A stretch of DNA of 17,873 bases. It comes from Salinisphaeraceae bacterium UBA4764 (GTDB lineage: Bacteria; Pseudomonadota; Gammaproteobacteria; Nevskiales; Salinisphaeraceae). The notes under the pieces were generated by a model. That model was not told where the DNA came from, ran no database searches, and saw nothing but the letters and a program-made list of their open reading frames with translations. The position numbers were made by a program, and so were the translations under genes. The DNA lies in the NCBI GenBank assembly GCA_002403445.1, contig DHHU01000064.1:33763-51635 (forward strand). Direction: 5' to 3'. Shown in pieces: positions 15,651 to 17,873 of the stretch (position 1 is its first letter; the number at the start of each line of letters is the position of its first letter).

Positions 15651-16856
15651 ATGAAACGACCGCTTTCCGACCTTCAAATCATTGACACTACCGCTATGGT
15701 TTCCGGACCGCTGGCGACCATGCAACTTGCGGATCAGGGCGCCGAGGTCATCAAGATCGAGCGGCCTTATACGGGAGACTATACGCGCCTGGCCGCCAAC
15801 CGCCGAGGCGGTTTTTCGGCCAACTTTCTGAACAATAACCGCAACAAGCGCTCGCTGGCGCTGGACCTGAAACAGGCCGAAGGCCTGTCGATTCTGAAAC
15901 GCCTGGCGGCCTCGGCCGATGTATTTGTCCAAAACTTTCGGCCGGGCGTAGCTGAACGCATGGGCATCGGCGAAGCCTCAATACGTGAAACCGCCCCCGA
16001 TATAATCTATGCCTCGATCAGCGGTTTTGGCGAGACCGGGCCATACGCCGCCAAGCCAGTCTACGACCCGCTGATCCAGTCGCTTTCGAGTCTGGCGAGT
16101 ATTCAAGGCGGCGGCGACAGCGAGCGGCCGCGACTTGTGCGCACCATCCTGCCCGACAAACTGACGGGCTATATTGCTGCACAGGCCATCACGGCCGCAC
16201 TTTTCGCGCGTGAACGGGGCGCCCCCGGTCAACATGTTCGGGTGTCGATGCTCGACGCGGCGATCGAGTTTCTCTGGCACTCCGACATGAACAGCCAGAC
16301 GTTTATCGGCGACGAGTTCTCACAGGCCGAGGCTGCAAGCTTCATCGATCTGATCTATGAAACCACCACCAGTTACATAAGCGTTGCGGTGCAGAACGAC
16401 ACCGAATGGCAGGCATTGACCGACGCGCTGGAAGCGCCCGAACTTGCCAGCGACCCACGCTTCGCCACATTTGCCGACCGTCAGGCCAACGTCAACGCCC
16501 GACTATCAGAAACCCAGGAGCGCCTGGTTGCGAACAGTGCCGAATACTGGCTCGACCGCCTGACCGCCTACGGCGTGCCCTGCGCCCCGGTACTGACACG
16601 CCGTCAGTTGATCGAACATCCGCAGATTCAAGCCAATGGCGTCGTCGAGCAATACGAGCACGAACATGCCGGCTCGCTTCGCCAAGCCCGGCCGGCGAGC
16701 CATTTTTCCGCTATGGACGACCCACCGCGCGGCGGGGCACCTGAACTCGGCGCCGATACGAGCTCTGTTCTAACCGAACACGGGTTCACATACGCCGAAA
16801 TTCAGGATTTGTTGGCTGCCGGGACCGTTGCGGAACCAGATCGAACCGATGATTGA
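15651..16856 (+). CDS. Class III CoA-transferase (CaiB/BaiF family)
   Basis: The product has 401 residues, normal for the family. The N-terminal Rossmann-like block has VSGPLATMQLADQGAEVIKIERP (17-39), followed by NRNKRSLALDLK and FVQNFRPGVAERMGI (92-106). The catalytic Asp, which forms the glutamyl/aspartyl-CoA anhydride, is most likely D169 in ILPDKLTGYIAAQAITAALFARE. GAPGQHVRVSML follows, as in formyl-CoA:oxalate transferase relatives. The enzyme moves CoA between carboxylic acids; the acid here is unknown. The ATG has no Shine-Dalgarno, but TAGAAT lies at 15639-15644. The next gene overlaps its end by 8 bases, so both are likely one operon linked to detoxification or catabolism of an organic acid. 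Confidence 0.93.
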   Translation: MKRPLSDLQIIDTTAMVSGPLATMQLADQGAEVIKIERPYTGDYTRLAANRRGGFSANFLNNNRNKRSLALDLKQAEGLSILKRLAASADVFVQNFRPGVAERMGIGEASIRETAPDIIYASISGFGETGPYAAKPVYDPLIQSLSSLASIQGGGDSERPRLVRTILPDKLTGYIAAQAITAALFARERGAPGQHVRVSMLDAAIEFLWHSDMNSQTFIGDEFSQAEAASFIDLIYETTTSYISVAVQNDTEWQALTDALEAPELASDPRFATFADRQANVNARLSETQERLVANSAEYWLDRLTAYGVPCAPVLTRRQLIEHPQIQANGVVEQYEHEHAGSLRQARPASHFSAMDDPPRGGAPELGADTSSVLTEHGFTYAEIQDLLAAGTVAEPDRTDD

Positions 16857-17556
16857 CTTTTATTACTGGCCAACGCCCAACGGCTGGAAGATCTCGATAC
16901 TGCTTGAGGAGTTAGAGACCAACTATCGCCTAGTCCCGGTCGACATTAACGCCGGTGACCAGTTCTGTGCCAAATTTCTGAAGATATCGCCAAACAATCG
17001 CATGCCGGCGATCGTGGACGCGACTCCGCCAGCCGCTTATGGTGAGTCACCCTTGCCGGTGTTTGAATCGGGCGCGATCGCGCGGTATCTCGCCCATAAA
17101 CACGAAAGCTTTATGCCAGCCGAACCGAGACTGCAAAAAGAGGTCGACGAATGGTTGTTCTGGCAAATCGGCAACCTCGGACCGATGGGTGGCCAGATGA
17201 GCCACTTCGTCAACTATGCGCGCGGCGACCACGCCTACGCCGAACAACGCTACCGCAATGAATACCATCGGTGTCTGGGAGTACTGGAGAGGCGCCTGAC
17301 CAGCCGAAACTACCTGGTCGGTGAGCGCTATACGATCGCCGATATCGTTAACTGGCCGTGGGTTTTGATCGCCAAGGCCATGGGGCAGCCGCTGGACGAT
17401 TTTCCGCGCGTAGCCGACTGGCGCCAGCGAATCAAGGAGCGCCCTGCCGTGCAGCGCGGGGTCGACCTCGGCAAGGAATGGCAGCCAAACGCCCCGAAAA
17501 CCGAAACTGCACGCCGGCGACTGTTCCATCAGACAGCCGGAACCACGGGCCATTAA
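16849..17556 (+). CDS. yfcG: Glutathione S-transferase family, YfcG-like (nu-class, disulfide-bond reductase)
   Basis: The ATG at 16849 (235 residues, MIDFYYWPTPNGWK) fits the YfcG N-terminus far better than an upstream TTG at 16828. The thioredoxin-like N-domain has T9 and N11 in PTPNG, the residues that hold glutathione in E. coli YfcG. ISPNNRMPAIVD and FESGAIARYLAHK (glutathione-binding ES pair) follow. The all-helical C-domain contains WLFWQIGNLGPMGGQ and YTIADIVNWPWV (GST N-capping box and hydrophobic staple). YfcG-type enzymes reduce disulfides using two glutathiones and can reduce peroxides. The start overlaps the CoA-transferase stop (ATGATTGA), indicating translational coupling. The C-terminal 25 residues are basic and unlike YfcG. 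Confidence 0.9.
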   Translation: MIDFYYWPTPNGWKISILLEELETNYRLVPVDINAGDQFCAKFLKISPNNRMPAIVDATPPAAYGESPLPVFESGAIARYLAHKHESFMPAEPRLQKEVDEWLFWQIGNLGPMGGQMSHFVNYARGDHAYAEQRYRNEYHRCLGVLERRLTSRNYLVGERYTIADIVNWPWVLIAKAMGQPLDDFPRVADWRQRIKERPAVQRGVDLGKEWQPNAPKTETARRRLFHQTAGTTGH

Positions 17557-17612
17557 AAAATCCTGAGCGGTTATTAAGGACGTCGCACTAATAGCTCAAT
17601 CAGGGTGCGCCC

Positions 17613-17873
17613 ATGAACTCGACGGCCACGACTGGTAAAACGTCAAAAGACGATCACATACTTGCGGCGATCGAAAGACAACTCCCCGATCCACGGGCGA
17701 TCTATCGATTCAGCAACGCCGGCACGCGCTACGAACGTCTCGACAGCGATATCGACGTGGCTGTTCTGACCGAACAAGCCCATGACCCAGTAACAATCTT
17801 AGATCTGGCGCAGGACCTGGGGACGATCTTCGGCCGTGACGTGGGCCTCGTCGATCTGCGACGCACCTTACCG
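17613..17873 (+). CDS. MntA-type nucleotidyltransferase (HEPN-MNT antitoxin), 3' end beyond the window
   Basis: The first 87 codons are present and the frame is open to the window end. The fold is recognisable from AIYRFSNAGTRYERLDSDIDVAVL (residues 30-53) and LAQDLGTIFGRDVGLVDLRR. MntA antitoxins normally have GSX10DXD; here the spacing is exact and both Asp residues are present (D47 and D49), but GS is SN (35-36). A GRDVDLVDL-type segment has Gly in place of the usual Asp. Normal activity is AMPylation of a HepT toxin encoded next door, which would lie outside the window. The ATG has a weak Shine-Dalgarno. The gene may be a recently inactivated or diverged antitoxin. Confidence 0.75.
   Translation, partial: MNSTATTGKTSKDDHILAAIERQLPDPRAIYRFSNAGTRYERLDSDIDVAVLTEQAHDPVTILDLAQDLGTIFGRDVGLVDLRRTLP

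Noticed and set aside
1..17873. CRISPR array, tRNA or rRNA genes
   Set aside because: I saw no regularly spaced direct repeats, no tRNA-like cloverleaf motifs and no rRNA-like sequence on either strand.

Overview
The window reads as chromosomal DNA from a gammaproteobacterium. The left end carries the order secA–argJ–mutT, with the mutT product fused to a thiamine-phosphate-synthase-like domain and a DciA (DUF721) gene upstream of secA. This neighbourhood is familiar from Gammaproteobacteria. A YfcG-type glutathione transferase at the right end fits the same assignment. I cannot name a genus. Core genes are GC-rich, while parts of the central region are visibly more AT-rich, especially 10512-11646.

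Layout. (1) 22-5215, minus strand: secA, argJ and the MutT/ThiE-like fusion, with dciA (5338-5796) divergent. A perfect 16-bp palindrome lies between secA and dciA. (2) 5876-6702, minus strand: a dead HEPN/MNT (HepT-MntA) toxin-antitoxin pair with stops, frame changes and lost catalytic residues. (3) 6708-14816: a surface-glycan accessory island. It holds an ABC exporter, a NodB-type deacetylase overlapping a family-2 glycosyltransferase (minus strand), then a Caps_synth-type transferase overlapping a GT4 transferase (plus strand), and a sulfotransferase (minus strand). The products plausibly build, modify and move a sulfated, possibly de-N-acetylated polysaccharide or glycolipid. No polymerase or Wzx-type flippase gene is present, so this is an incomplete or minimal set.

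(4) Inside the island, 12948-13736 is a graveyard of three nested remnants. They are the first ~50 codons of a second family-2 glycosyltransferase, a 228-bp IS3-family remnant that keeps both terminal inverted repeats, and a decayed REP-associated tyrosine transposase (RAYT). (5) 14966-15421 is a plus-strand reading frame with two internal stops that looks like an eroded gene I do not recognise. (6) 15651-17556, plus strand: a class III CoA-transferase overlapping a YfcG-like glutathione transferase. (7) 17613 to the window end: the start of a second MntA-type nucleotidyltransferase, whose GSX10DXD motif has become SNX10DXD.

I see no complete novel defence or biosynthetic system. The strongest unusual signals are the two altered MNT loci either side of the glycan island, the IS3-derived mini-element that cuts a glycosyltransferase gene, and the sulfotransferase-bearing glycan cluster. 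There are no rRNA, tRNA or CRISPR features that I can support.
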